A stretch of DNA of 64,000 bases from Aquimarina pacifica (lineage in GTDB: Bacteria > Bacteroidota > Bacteroidia > Flavobacteriales > Flavobacteriaceae): positions 35,292 to 99,291 of the forward strand of contig NZ_JACC01000023.1 of NCBI RefSeq assembly GCF_000520955.1, given 5' to 3'. This document shows positions 1 to 8,679 of the stretch, one piece after another. A program made the position numbers and the translations under genes. The notes under the pieces were generated by a model that saw only the letters and a list, made by a program, of their open reading frames with translations, had not been told where the DNA came from and made no database searches. Every line of letters begins with the position of its first letter. The stretch's first letter is position 1.

Positions 1-1
1 A

Positions 2-163
2 TTAACATATAGTGGTCGTAATAAAGTATATTATGAAAACGATGCATTAGATGTTTGTGTATTAGTAGATGCTGCACAAGGAGAACTTGTAAAAGGAAAC
101 TATGTAGTAAACCTTTTCTCGGGACCTAGAATGATTTCTAACACCCAGTTTGAGCTGAAGTAA
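2..163 (+). CDS. C-terminal end of a protein of unknown function (5' end outside window)
   Basis: An open frame runs from the window edge to TAA at 161-163 and encodes 53 residues ending in SNTQFELK. The segment alternates short hydrophobic stretches with Gly/Asn turns (for example VNLFSGPRM), which looks like the last beta strands of a beta-sandwich, but I do not recognise the family. A hairpin terminator follows, which supports this as the true gene end. Nothing can be said about function from this fragment. Confidence 0.7.
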   Translation, partial: LTYSGRNKVYYENDALDVCVLVDAAQGELVKGNYVVNLFSGPRMISNTQFELK

Positions 164-189
164 TTTTTTGAAAATAAATCTTAAAAAAA

Positions 190-228
190 ACTGCCATGTA
201 TACTATCAAGTATCGTGGCAGTTTTTTT
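190..228 (+). terminator. Rho-independent terminator after the partial gene
   Basis: ACTGCCA and TGGCAGT form the base of a stem that extends inward to TATAC/GTAT with one imperfect position. The stem is preceded by an A run and followed by TTTTTTT. It lies 27 bases after the upstream stop codon and before the glyS promoter. Confidence 0.85.
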
Positions 229-276
229 ATGTTTTTTAAAGAAATTAGATTTTTCGAAAAAACAAAATAGGTTTCG

Positions 277-307
277 TTTTCAAATCATTTAAATTCAATT
301 ATTTTTG
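277..307 (+). promoter_or_regulatory. Predicted glyS promoter (TAnnTTTG type)
   Basis: TATTTTTG at 300-307 fits the Bacteroidota -7 consensus TAnnTTTG, and a T-rich stretch sits where the -33 element would be. The start ATG is at 312, four bases after the box, so the transcript is predicted to start at or within a few bases of the ATG. That would give an almost leaderless mRNA. The -33 element is weak by eye. Confidence 0.55.
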
Positions 308-311
308 TGCA

Positions 312-1847
312 ATGGCAAAACAAGAAGATACATTTAAAAAAGTGATTGCCCATGCAAAGGAGTATGGGTATATTTTTGGTTCTAGTGAGATATATGATGG
401 ACTTAGTGCTGTATATGATTACGGGCAGAATGGAGTAGAGCTAAAAAAAAATATTAGAGAATATTGGTGGAAAAGTATGGTGCATATGCATCAGAATATT
501 GTAGGGCTTGATGCGGCAATATTTATGCACCCAACTACCTGGAAGGCTTCTGGACATGTAGATGCATTTAGCGATCCACTTATTGATAATAAAGATTCAA
601 AGAAAAGATATAGGGCAGATGTTCTTTTAGAAGATTATGCCGAGAAATTGTATCAAAAAGCACAAAAAGAAATCGCTAAAGCAAAAAAACGCTTTGGTGA
701 TAATTTTGACGAGGCGCAGTTTATTACAACCAATCCAAGAGTTGTAAAATACTTGTCGCAAAAAGAAGAAGTCATCAAACGTATGTCAAAATCTTTAGAA
801 GCTGATGATCTGGCAGATGTAAAAGCCTTAATCGAGGAGTTAGGAATAGCAGATCCAGATACGGGTTCTAAAAACTGGACCGATGTGCGACAATTTAATC
901 TCATGTTTGGCACCAAATTAGGAGCGTCTGCAGAATCTGCAACAGATCTGTTTTTGAGACCAGAAACGGCACAAGGGATCTTTGTTAATTTCCTGAATGT
1001 TCAGAAAACAGGAAGGATGAAAATACCTTTTGGAATTGCACAAACCGGAAAAGCTTTTAGAAATGAAATCGTCGCAAGACAGTTTATTTTTAGAATGCGA
1101 GAGTTCGAACAGATGGAGATGCAATTCTTTGTGCGCCCGGGTGAGGAAATGAAGTGGTATGAGTATTGGAAAGAGACACGTCTTGACTGGCACCTTTCCT
1201 TAGGTTTAGGCAAAGAGAATTATCGTTTTCATGATCATGATAAATTAGCACATTATGCCAATGCAGCCGCAGATATCGAATTTAACTTTCCTTTTGGGTT
1301 CAAAGAATTAGAAGGAATCCATTCGAGAACCGATTTTGATCTTAAAGCACATGAAGAATACTCTGGTAAAAAATTACAATTTTTTGATCCAGAATTAAAA
1401 GAAAGCTATGTCCCTTATGTTGTAGAAACTTCTGTAGGATTAGATAGAATGTTTCTTGCCGTATTCTCTAAAGCACTACAAGAAGAAGTATTAGAAGATG
1501 GAAGTAGCAGAACAGTACTAAAATTACCTGCAGTTGTCGCTCCTATAAAAGCGGCTATACTCCCATTGGTCAAAAAAGATGGATTGCCAGAAATTGCACA
1601 AAAAATTGTGGATGACCTTAAATGGAAATTCAATGTTATTTATGATGAAAAAGATGCAATCGGTCGTCGTTACAGAAGACAAGATGCAAATGGAACTCCG
1701 TTCTGTATTACTGTAGATCATGATACAATCAACGACAAGCATGTTACAATCAGAGATCGCGATACAATGGAACAAAAACGTGTTCCTATTGAAGATCTTA
1801 AAACATTAATATCAGAAAAAACAGATGCCGAATATTGGTTAAAATAA
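312..1847 (+). CDS. glyS: Glycine--tRNA ligase (dimeric alpha2, class II)
   Basis: Charges tRNA-Gly with glycine in the cytoplasm. The 511-residue length and order fit the single-chain class II enzyme, not the GlyQ/GlyS tetramer. The N-terminal part carries YGYIFGSSEIYDGLSAVYDYG and the ENIVGLDAAIF-like segment. Residues about 215-275 hold the class II motif 2 region (RPETAQGIF, then FRNEI and RMREFEQMEMQFFV). Motif 3 (SVGLDRMF) lies near residues 370-380, and an anticodon-binding domain fills roughly the last 110 residues (VAPIKAAILPL onward). The start at 312 is supported by the promoter box just upstream. The gene is transcribed alone between two hairpin terminators. Nothing is missing. 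Confidence 0.98.
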   Translation: MAKQEDTFKKVIAHAKEYGYIFGSSEIYDGLSAVYDYGQNGVELKKNIREYWWKSMVHMHQNIVGLDAAIFMHPTTWKASGHVDAFSDPLIDNKDSKKRYRADVLLEDYAEKLYQKAQKEIAKAKKRFGDNFDEAQFITTNPRVVKYLSQKEEVIKRMSKSLEADDLADVKALIEELGIADPDTGSKNWTDVRQFNLMFGTKLGASAESATDLFLRPETAQGIFVNFLNVQKTGRMKIPFGIAQTGKAFRNEIVARQFIFRMREFEQMEMQFFVRPGEEMKWYEYWKETRLDWHLSLGLGKENYRFHDHDKLAHYANAAADIEFNFPFGFKELEGIHSRTDFDLKAHEEYSGKKLQFFDPELKESYVPYVVETSVGLDRMFLAVFSKALQEEVLEDGSSRTVLKLPAVVAPIKAAILPLVKKDGLPEIAQKIVDDLKWKFNVIYDEKDAIGRRYRRQDANGTPFCITVDHDTINDKHVTIRDRDTMEQKRVPIEDLKTLISEKTDAEYWLK

Positions 1848-1878
1848 AACCTAATATCGTCGATAATTTAAAATTAAA

Positions 1879-1916
1879 AAAAAAGCTGTCTTACTAAAAA
1901 CAAGGCAGCTTTTTCT
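1879..1916 (+). terminator. Rho-independent terminator after glyS
   Basis: AAAGCTGTCTT and AAGGCAGCTTT form a stem with one G-T pair, followed by TTTCTTT. It starts 32 bases after the glyS stop codon. Confidence 0.85.
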
Positions 1917-2060
1917 TTGAAAACAAATTACTGGATCACAAAAAACCAACATCTTCTGATCTCTATTACGTTAAATTTGGATGCTCATGCAGATATATCT
2001 TGAAGTTTAATCGTATTTTAGTCCCAGAAAAATACAACACTCAACTATAAAATATCGTCT

Positions 2061-5000
2061 ATGCTATCGAAGAACACCATAGGTATTGCTTTTTTATTTT
2101 TAACCTTCTTAGGGTTCTCCCAAGAGAAAGAAGTTATGAATGCAAGTATGACGGGTACTTCGACCTATATGCGAAATATTGCTCCTTTAGCAGGAAAAAA
2201 GCTAATTCCTGCACAACCAAGAGAAGGAGAAATCAATCCTAGAAGAACAGGAGCCAATAAGGTAGTTCCGGGAAAAGGATATCCCAAAGGAGATGATCCC
2301 TTAATCATACAACAAAAAAGTGCCCAAAGCAAAAGAACAAGCAAAGCACCTTCTTTGATTTTTGAGACAGGTGCAAGTGTGGCAGCTCCTTCTGATCCTA
2401 CAGGCGCTATTGGCCCTAATCATTATGTAAGTGCCAAAAATTACTCCTTCAGCATTCATGATAGAGCAGGAAATGAACTTGTCGGCCCTTCATCCTTAAC
2501 AAATATTTTTCCGGGAGAAAGTCTGGGGGATCCAATTGTATTTTATGATAGTTTTGCGGACCGATTTGTGATCACACAGTTTTCTGATACCCCCAACGGA
2601 TTTTTGGTTGCTGTTTGTCAAGGACCCGACCCAGTAAATGATGGGTGGTATACGTATCGATTTAGCACTGGTACTTTTCCTGATTATACAAAATTTTCGG
2701 TATGGTCCGATGGGTATTATATCACAGCGAACAAAGATCAAGGATCTCAAAAAACCAGTGAAGTAGTTTATGTTATTGAACGAGATAAAATGTTGGTTGG
2801 TGATGATGATATCAAAATGGTAGGATTGCCATTACCTGGGGCCGAATTAGGTTCTGGTTTTTATAGCCCTGCCTCTTTTCATGCTATAGGCAATACGCCT
2901 CCTCCTATTGGCGATGCTAGAATCATTTATTATCAAGATGATGGCTGGGCTGGTGTAGATCAGGATATGCTCAAACTTTGGGAAATTAATGTAAATTGGG
3001 TCTCTACAAGTGAGTCGACTATCTCAGAAGCAGAAGAAATACCCTTGACCGCCTTTGATTCTACATTCGATGGTGGATCTTTTACCAATATCCCACAACC
3101 AGGAAGTACTCAAGATATTGATGTATTACAGGGCGCTCTTATGTACGCAACTAATTACCGAAGATTTTGCGACTATAATTCGGTAGTCCTTAATTTTGCA
3201 GTAGATATTGAAGCAGGAGACACCGATGATGTTGCCGGCATACGATGGTGCGAAATCCGTCAGAATGGAGATGGCGAACCCTGGACATTATACCAAGAAG
3301 GAACTTACACCTCTCCCGATGGCAAAAGCGCCTGGTGCGGTAGTATGGTGATGGATATTTTTGGTAATATCGGGATGGGATATACAACCATGGGTACAAC
3401 CGCTACGGGCGCCAACGCTGATAGTTTTGCGTCTATACGATATACAGGCCGACTGGCAAGTGACCCTTTGGGTACCATGACATTTGCAGAAGAAACCATT
3501 GCCACAGGAACAGATATACAGCGTAATGGAGGAGATCGTTATGGTGATTATGCACAAATTACTGTAGATCCGGTTGATGATCAAACCTTCTGGCACATTG
3601 CCGAATATTTTACCACTGACACTGAGAATGCAAGAAATGTTGTTGGAGTTTTTAAAATTGCAGAAGATGTAACTACCGATGTTGGGGTCATAAGTATCGA
3701 TGCTCCTTTGGATAATATAACGTATACAGACACTGAAACTATTACAGTATCTATCAAAAATTTTGGTTCTACAGCACAATCAGATATCCCAGTTACTTAT
3801 TCTGTTAATAATGGGACTGATGTTACTGAAATGTTTACTGGACCACTAGCTGCTGGCGAAACTGTTTCTTTTTCGTTTGCAACCACTGTAGATCTCTCTG
3901 GTCAAACAGACAATTCTATTTCGGCAGAAACAGGTCTCGTAGGAGATCTGACTCCGGATAATAATTGTAGTACCAGAAATTTAATCGATCTTCTTCCTGT
4001 TGATGTGGGAGTCGGAGAATTGATTAATCCTGCTCAGGATGGTGAATTTTCTGCTGTTCCTGAACCTGTTACGATTACTATTTATAACTACAGCGGAACA
4101 GAAGTGACCGATATTCCGGTATTTTATATTCTGAACAATGGAGACCGAATTGATGAAATATTTGAAGGAACTATTCCTTCTCAGGAAGAAGTAGAATACA
4201 CATTTACTACCTTGGCAGATCTCACAGAAATAGGAACCTATGTATTTGAGCTAGGTACAGATTTAGATACCGATCAAAATAATGAAAACGATAGTATTAC
4301 ACGAACGATCACACGAGCAGACGCCGAGATCTGCAAACCCACTTCTGATTGTATACAGTATGGAGATGGCACCACTTATTTTGAGCTAGCGAATGTTATT
4401 AATTCTGAAATTACATGTAGTACAGGTTACGAAGATTTTTCTCAAGAATTCATCATTGCCTTAGACTTAGCTACGCCAACCTATACCGTTACGGTTCAAT
4501 CTGGATATGCAGATGAAAATGGATCAGAACGTATCTCTATATGGATAGATTTTGATGATAGCAATACCTTTGAGACATCAGAACTCATATTAGACAATGA
4601 AATACTCGAAGAATTTGACGTCAATCAAGTGTTTACCTTTACATTAAGCAGTACGGCTACACTGGGAACTCATTTACTAAGAATTCGAGGAGGCGATGTT
4701 AACCAAAATTCAGGAGATTCGCTAAACGAGCCTTGTGGTTCTATGTCGTTTGGAACCACACATGATTATACCGTAGAAATTATAGATAATACTGTTACTA
4801 CTGCAACCAATACAGACCTTGTTGTGGTTAGTGAACCCGATAATCAATTTACGATTATCAAAACTGATTCTGGGTCGGATACCGAAAAACGTATTTATAT
4901 ATTCAATGTTTTGGGACAAGTGATCGCTTCTAATCAAGTAAAAAAAGATGATAATAATACCTATATCTATACATTAGATATGTCGTATGCCGCAACGGGT

Positions 5001-5063
5001 GTATATTTTGCGCGACTTGGTAATGATAAAAAATCAGAAGCTACCCAATTTATTGTTCAATAG
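2061..5063 (+). CDS. Large T9SS-secreted protein with CARDB-like and GEVED domains
   Basis: This 1000-residue exported protein has a signal peptide (residues 1-20, ending near FLGFSQEK). A long region without a recognised enzyme motif spans about 80-540 and includes SDPTGAIGPNHYV and several GD-rich turns; it may form a beta-propeller. Two CARDB-like Ig repeats follow (about 550-645 and 650-755, each with an ITVSIKNFGS- or VTITIYNYSG-type strand). A GEVED domain lies at about 790-905 (IWIDFDDSNTFETSE, then GTTHDYTVEI). The last 75 residues look like a type IX secretion type A sorting domain (IYIFNVLGQVI...AATGVYFARL). The protein is therefore predicted to be secreted or surface-attached through T9SS. 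I see no HExxH or serine triad, so the activity is unknown; adhesion or substrate binding is possible. It stands alone and converges on the next gene. Confidence 0.9.
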   Translation: MLSKNTIGIAFLFLTFLGFSQEKEVMNASMTGTSTYMRNIAPLAGKKLIPAQPREGEINPRRTGANKVVPGKGYPKGDDPLIIQQKSAQSKRTSKAPSLIFETGASVAAPSDPTGAIGPNHYVSAKNYSFSIHDRAGNELVGPSSLTNIFPGESLGDPIVFYDSFADRFVITQFSDTPNGFLVAVCQGPDPVNDGWYTYRFSTGTFPDYTKFSVWSDGYYITANKDQGSQKTSEVVYVIERDKMLVGDDDIKMVGLPLPGAELGSGFYSPASFHAIGNTPPPIGDARIIYYQDDGWAGVDQDMLKLWEINVNWVSTSESTISEAEEIPLTAFDSTFDGGSFTNIPQPGSTQDIDVLQGALMYATNYRRFCDYNSVVLNFAVDIEAGDTDDVAGIRWCEIRQNGDGEPWTLYQEGTYTSPDGKSAWCGSMVMDIFGNIGMGYTTMGTTATGANADSFASIRYTGRLASDPLGTMTFAEETIATGTDIQRNGGDRYGDYAQITVDPVDDQTFWHIAEYFTTDTENARNVVGVFKIAEDVTTDVGVISIDAPLDNITYTDTETITVSIKNFGSTAQSDIPVTYSVNNGTDVTEMFTGPLAAGETVSFSFATTVDLSGQTDNSISAETGLVGDLTPDNNCSTRNLIDLLPVDVGVGELINPAQDGEFSAVPEPVTITIYNYSGTEVTDIPVFYILNNGDRIDEIFEGTIPSQEEVEYTFTTLADLTEIGTYVFELGTDLDTDQNNENDSITRTITRADAEICKPTSDCIQYGDGTTYFELANVINSEITCSTGYEDFSQEFIIALDLATPTYTVTVQSGYADENGSERISIWIDFDDSNTFETSELILDNEILEEFDVNQVFTFTLSSTATLGTHLLRIRGGDVNQNSGDSLNEPCGSMSFGTTHDYTVEIIDNTVTTATNTDLVVVSEPDNQFTIIKTDSGSDTEKRIYIFNVLGQVIASNQVKKDDNNTYIYTLDMSYAATGVYFARLGNDKKSEATQFIVQ

Positions 5064-5085
5064 GAGAAACGCGTGCATCGAATTA

Positions 5086-5472
5086 TTACTCGGTGCGTAG
5101 CATTACTTCTAGAACAGAAACAGGTCTACCGGCATCGCAGCGATTGGGTCTTCTAAGATTGGCATATTTTATCCAAACAAGTTCAGGTACAGCATCTGCT
5201 TTAAAAAAATCGGTAAGATTAATAGGATCCAGGCTGTCTACATAGGTATCAACCGTTAGAATATAAGGACATGCTTCAGATTTACTAGACGTAATTGTTC
5301 CTTTACTAAACCCCTTATCAATCATTTCTTTGGCAGTAATTTCTTGCGTCATTTTCTCGTTAGCATTTAGATGTGTTGTTGCATTTTCTTTATTGTCCAT
5401 ACCTTTTGCAGGCATACAACTATACATGCACCCTGCAAGAACTACTAAACATGTTATAAATACGGTTTTCAT
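5086..5472 (-). CDS. Small predicted lipoprotein of unknown function
   Basis: 128 residues. The N-terminus (MKTVFITCLVVLAGC) is a lipoprotein signal with lipobox LAGC, so Cys15 is the likely lipidated residue. The mature part begins with a polar Asn/Glu-rich linker and has a compact C-terminal region (SEACPYILTVDTYVDSLDPINL, shown here only in part as a landmark near residues 65-90, then PELVWIKYANLRRPNRC). It has two further cysteines. I do not recognise the family. It faces the preceding T9SS protein gene tail to tail with a 22-base gap. Confidence 0.75.
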   Translation of the reverse strand: MKTVFITCLVVLAGCMYSCMPAKGMDNKENATTHLNANEKMTQEITAKEMIDKGFSKGTITSSKSEACPYILTVDTYVDSLDPINLTDFFKADAVPELVWIKYANLRRPNRCDAGRPVSVLEVMLRTE

Positions 5473-5623
5473 TTTAATTCGTTGATTAGGATTATGATCG
5501 TTTTGCGACTTGAATGTACCGAAAAATTGTAAGAAAAAAGGATAAATTTTATGGATTTGGTTCTTAACTTTAAATTTATCTGGTATAAATTCTATTTTTA
5601 CTAAAAATTAAAACAATCATCTT

Positions 5624-6388
5624 ATGAAAATAGTTTCCTATAATGTCAACGGAATTAGAGCTGCCCTCAACAAAGGATTTATTACCTGGTTACAACAAGC
5701 CGATCCTGATGTTATTTGCTTACAGGAAATAAAGGCCAATAAAGAACAACTTGATCTTTCTATTTTCGAAGAAGCGGGCTATGCATATAACTACTGGTTC
5801 AGTGCTCAGAAAAAAGGATATAGTGGCGTGGCTATTCTCTCAAAAACCGAACCTGATCATATCGAGTATGGTACCGGGATTGACTATATGGATTTCGAAG
5901 GTCGAAATATTAGAGCGGATTTTGGTGATATTTCTGTGATGAGTTTATATCTTCCCAGTGGCACTAATATGGATCGACTAGAGCACAAGTTAAAGTATAT
6001 GGCAGATTTTCAGACCTATATCAATGAGTTAAAAAAAGAACGCCCCAATCTGGTAATACTCGGAGACTATAACATCTGTCATCAGGCAATTGACATCCAT
6101 GATCCGGTACGCAACAAAAAAGTATCTGGGTTTTTACCTGTAGAACGCGAATGGATCGGCAATTTTATCGATAGTGGTTTTATAGATTCTTTTAGGCATT
6201 TTAATACAGAGCCACATCAATATTCGTGGTGGAGTTATAGAGCAAATGCAAGAGCCAATAATAAAGGATGGCGTTTGGATTATGGAATGGTGGCCCAACC
6301 ATTACAAGATAAATTAAAAAGAGCCGTTATATTATCAGAAGCCAAACATAGTGATCACTGCCCAATTGTGGTAGAATTGGCGCTTTGA
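5624..6388 (+). CDS. xth: Exodeoxyribonuclease III (AP endonuclease)
   Basis: A Mg-dependent exonuclease/endonuclease/phosphatase-fold enzyme that cleaves at abasic sites and degrades 3' ends in base excision repair. Its 254 residues match the bacterial family length. Hallmarks are the N-terminal SYNVNGIRAA, the metal-binding Glu in CLQEIKA (about residue 37), the GDYNICHQAIDIHDP block (about 148-162) and the C-terminal SDHCPIV with the catalytic His. It stands alone, followed by a region of perfect hairpins and then the OmpA-like gene on the same strand. Confidence 0.96.
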   Translation: MKIVSYNVNGIRAALNKGFITWLQQADPDVICLQEIKANKEQLDLSIFEEAGYAYNYWFSAQKKGYSGVAILSKTEPDHIEYGTGIDYMDFEGRNIRADFGDISVMSLYLPSGTNMDRLEHKLKYMADFQTYINELKKERPNLVILGDYNICHQAIDIHDPVRNKKVSGFLPVEREWIGNFIDSGFIDSFRHFNTEPHQYSWWSYRANARANNKGWRLDYGMVAQPLQDKLKRAVILSEAKHSDHCPIVVELAL

Positions 6389-6544
6389 CAATTTGAATGA
6401 TTTAAGAGAAAATGCAGTAATCAAAAATTCTCTAAAAAAAGAATCGTGAAAAAGCAGCGATTTTCAAATCTTTTTCTGCCTATATAAGATTGTTTTGTGT
6501 TAAAAAATATTGAATTCTTGCAACGATTTTAGCACAATGAATCT

Positions 6545-6619
6545 GGTTTTTAGCGTAGCTAAAAACCACCTTAGAAAAAGCACCTTTTCTCTTGGTTCGT
6601 TTTCTTTGGGCCAAAGAAA
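6545..6619. repeat. Two adjacent perfect hairpins in the xth-ompA gap
   Basis: The 312-base gap after xth holds no gene. It contains GGTTTTTAGC/GCTAAAAACC (arms 6545-6554 and 6558-6567, 3-base loop) and TTTCTTTGG/CCAAAGAAA (arms 6601-6609 and 6611-6619). Neither has a clean T run. A related but degenerate hairpin of the second kind occurs at 8485-8511. They look like members of a dispersed palindromic repeat family; a role in mRNA 3'-end stability is only a guess. Confidence 0.6.
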
Positions 6620-6700
6620 GAAAATGAATGAAAGGTTGTAGTCATTATAATTTGGTCTAAACCGTATTTGACATTATTACTTAAAAAAACAACACATCAA

Positions 6701-7660
6701 ATGATTAAAAAAATTGGATTTGGTCTATTTGCAATGACAATGATGGCCTCATGTGTGACCTCAAAAGTATACAACGAGCTAGAAGGCAAATATGCTGCCC
6801 TTAAACGAGACCATCGCACTATCGAAAATGAACTTGCTGCTCTAGAAAAAAACAGAGCTGCTGATCAAAAAGCGCTTGAACAATTAGATGCAGCCTATAA
6901 AAAATCACAAGCAGAAAAAAACGAATTGCAGGGCAAATACGATGCGGCTGTTGCAAATTATGAAGCCCTTAAAAACTCCTACACCGCTTTAGAAAAAAAT
7001 AGTTCGGCTGCTATTGCCGCAAACAGTAAGAAAAACAGAGAACTCTTACAGCAATTAGAAGACAAAGAACGTACACTAGCGCAGGAACGCACGCGATTAG
7101 ATAGGTTGCAAGACGAATTATCTGCACGTGCTAAACGTGTAGATGAGCTAGAAGGATTGATCGCTGCCAAAGATGCCAAAATGCAAACCCTTAAAAATGC
7201 CATCTCAAAAGCGCTTCGTAATTTTGAAGGCAAGGGACTCACGGTTGTAGAGCGCAATGGAAAAGTCTATATCTCTATGGAAAATAAACTTTTGTTTGAA
7301 TCTGGCAGTTGGGCAGTAGGTGCTCAGGGACAAAAAGCAGTACGACAATTAGGAGAAGTATTAGGAGAGAATCCCGATATAGCTGTGCTGATCGAAGGCC
7401 ATACCGATGATGTGCCTTATACCGGAACGGGGCAACTGCGTGGCAATTGGGATTTATCAACCAAAAGAGCCACTGCAATTGTCGCTATTTTAGAACAAAA
7501 CCCACAGATAGATCCACAAAATCTTACTGCTGCTGGTAGAGGAAAATTTGCACCCGTAGCTAGTAATGATACCTCATCAGGGAAAAGTAAAAACCGACGT
7601 ATCGAAGTGATTTTGACACCCAAGTTGGATGAAATCACTAAGTTATTGAATGATATCTAA
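6701..7660 (+). CDS. OmpA-family peptidoglycan-binding lipoprotein with coiled coil
   Basis: 319 residues from the ATG at 6701. A longer frame from TTG at 6668 would only add residues ahead of the signal peptide, so I prefer this start. The signal ends in a lipobox (MMASC). Residues about 30-175 are a Glu/Lys/Ala/Gln-rich coiled coil with heptad-like spacing. Residues about 195-310 form an OmpA C-terminal domain that binds peptidoglycan: VLIEGHTDDVPY, DLSTKRATAIV and SNDTSSGKSKNRRIEV carry the usual binding Asp and Arg. It probably tethers the outer membrane to the cell wall. It ends in a double hairpin. Confidence 0.93.
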   Translation: MIKKIGFGLFAMTMMASCVTSKVYNELEGKYAALKRDHRTIENELAALEKNRAADQKALEQLDAAYKKSQAEKNELQGKYDAAVANYEALKNSYTALEKNSSAAIAANSKKNRELLQQLEDKERTLAQERTRLDRLQDELSARAKRVDELEGLIAAKDAKMQTLKNAISKALRNFEGKGLTVVERNGKVYISMENKLLFESGSWAVGAQGQKAVRQLGEVLGENPDIAVLIEGHTDDVPYTGTGQLRGNWDLSTKRATAIVAILEQNPQIDPQNLTAAGRGKFAPVASNDTSSGKSKNRRIEVILTPKLDEITKLLNDI

Positions 7661-7663
7661 TCC

Positions 7664-7730
7664 TTTTTCTGCGCTAAGCGCAGAAAAAAAATTGCATTAA
7701 AAAAGCGGCCGTATGGCCGCTTTTTTAATA
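7664..7730. terminator. Tandem hairpins with bidirectional terminator between convergent genes
   Basis: The first hairpin is TTTTTCTGCGC/GCGCAGAAAAA (7664-7674 and 7678-7688). The second is AAAAAAGCGGCC/GGCCGCTTTTTT (7699-7710 and 7715-7726, 4-base loop). The second has an A run on one side and a T run on the other and so can terminate both the OmpA-like gene and the minus-strand gene that follows. Confidence 0.88.
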
Positions 7731-7756
7731 TTAAGAACAAATTGAATTTCTTTTTC

Positions 7757-8161
7757 TTACAAACTGTTAAGGATATTTTCAACTTCTTCTCTGTTATCCT
7801 CTTTCATACTATCTTTTACGCGTCTTAGTACATCAAAGAATTTATTCATTACTTTATTAGCAAGAAGAACATCATTACTTAAATTAATTTCTTTGCCCGA
7901 AGATGTAAGTAACGAGAAACTATAAGCCTCAATTGATATTCCTTCTATTTTCTTTTTGGCTAAAGATGTAGTCCCTGTCTTTTTTACAATAGAAACCACA
8001 TTTCCATATGCTATTACCTTATCAGTATATTCCGATATGTCCTTTGCCAATGGATATAACTCATCACTAAAAAGTTCACTTAGTTCTTTACTATTATGTT
8101 GTTGCGCTTGAGAGGTAAATCCTGCACCTATAAGTAGTACAAGTAGAAATAATTTTTTCAT
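7757..8161 (-). CDS. Small exported protein of unknown function
   Basis: 134 residues with a clear signal peptide (MKKLFLLVLLIGAGFTSQAQ, cleavage after AQA/Q) and no lipobox Cys. The mature part is predicted to be alpha-helical in its ends (KELSELFSDELY and RVKDSMKEDNREEVENIL) with a short beta-like centre (KVIAYGNVVSIV). No family is recognised. The gene is monocistronic between a shared terminator and a long gene-poor stretch. Confidence 0.75.
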   Translation of the reverse strand: MKKLFLLVLLIGAGFTSQAQQHNSKELSELFSDELYPLAKDISEYTDKVIAYGNVVSIVKKTGTTSLAKKKIEGISIEAYSFSLLTSSGKEINLSNDVLLANKVMNKFFDVLRRVKDSMKEDNREEVENILNSL

Positions 8162-8679
8162 AATGTTTGGGTGTTAAAAATATTAATTTTTTTAGGTTAA
8201 TTCCACCGATATATCCAACGGAACAAATTCATTTTTATTGTTAAAATAACCTTAAATAATAAGTTAAAATAAACAATTTATCTGATAAAAACCAAAAAGC
8301 ATGCCACGAATTTTCACATAAAATTCTGAACATTAAAAAGTTGTCTATAATTTATTTGAAAAGCATTTATCTGATGAGGCCAAAGGTCTTTCTTTTACCG
8401 ATAAAACAAGTGATCGCACCTAATATGCTATAGAAATTGCCAATATGATGTACACAACCAATGCTGTCATCAACATTCTTTCTTTTCTTTTTTTCATTGC
8501 CAAAAAAAGAAACAAAAAAGTCTAGGCCTATGGGAATACCTCCTTAAGACAAATTCATACTCAAACAACCTATTTTCAATTTCTAATACACAAAACAAGT
8601 GGATTCGCATCCATTCTGGTAACATTTTTACTTATTTTGTTACTATGTTATATAGACTAATATACTTAAACCTATCTCT
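8162..8679. other. Gene-poor interval of about 500 bases with a degenerate palindrome
   Basis: No open frame with coding character was seen on either strand. The segment near 8182-8198 (TTAATTTTTTTAGGTTA) recurs near 47869-47885. The arms TTCTTTTTTT and AAAAAAAGAA (8485-8494 and 8502-8511) form an inverted repeat that resembles the one at 6601-6619. The interval should hold promoters for the two divergent flanking genes, but I cannot place them with confidence. Confidence 0.5.

Noticed and set aside
3288..3779. A 163-codon minus-strand frame inside the large T9SS protein gene
   Set aside because: Cysteine- and serine-rich shadow of a strong plus-strand coding frame with no start context or recognisable domain.
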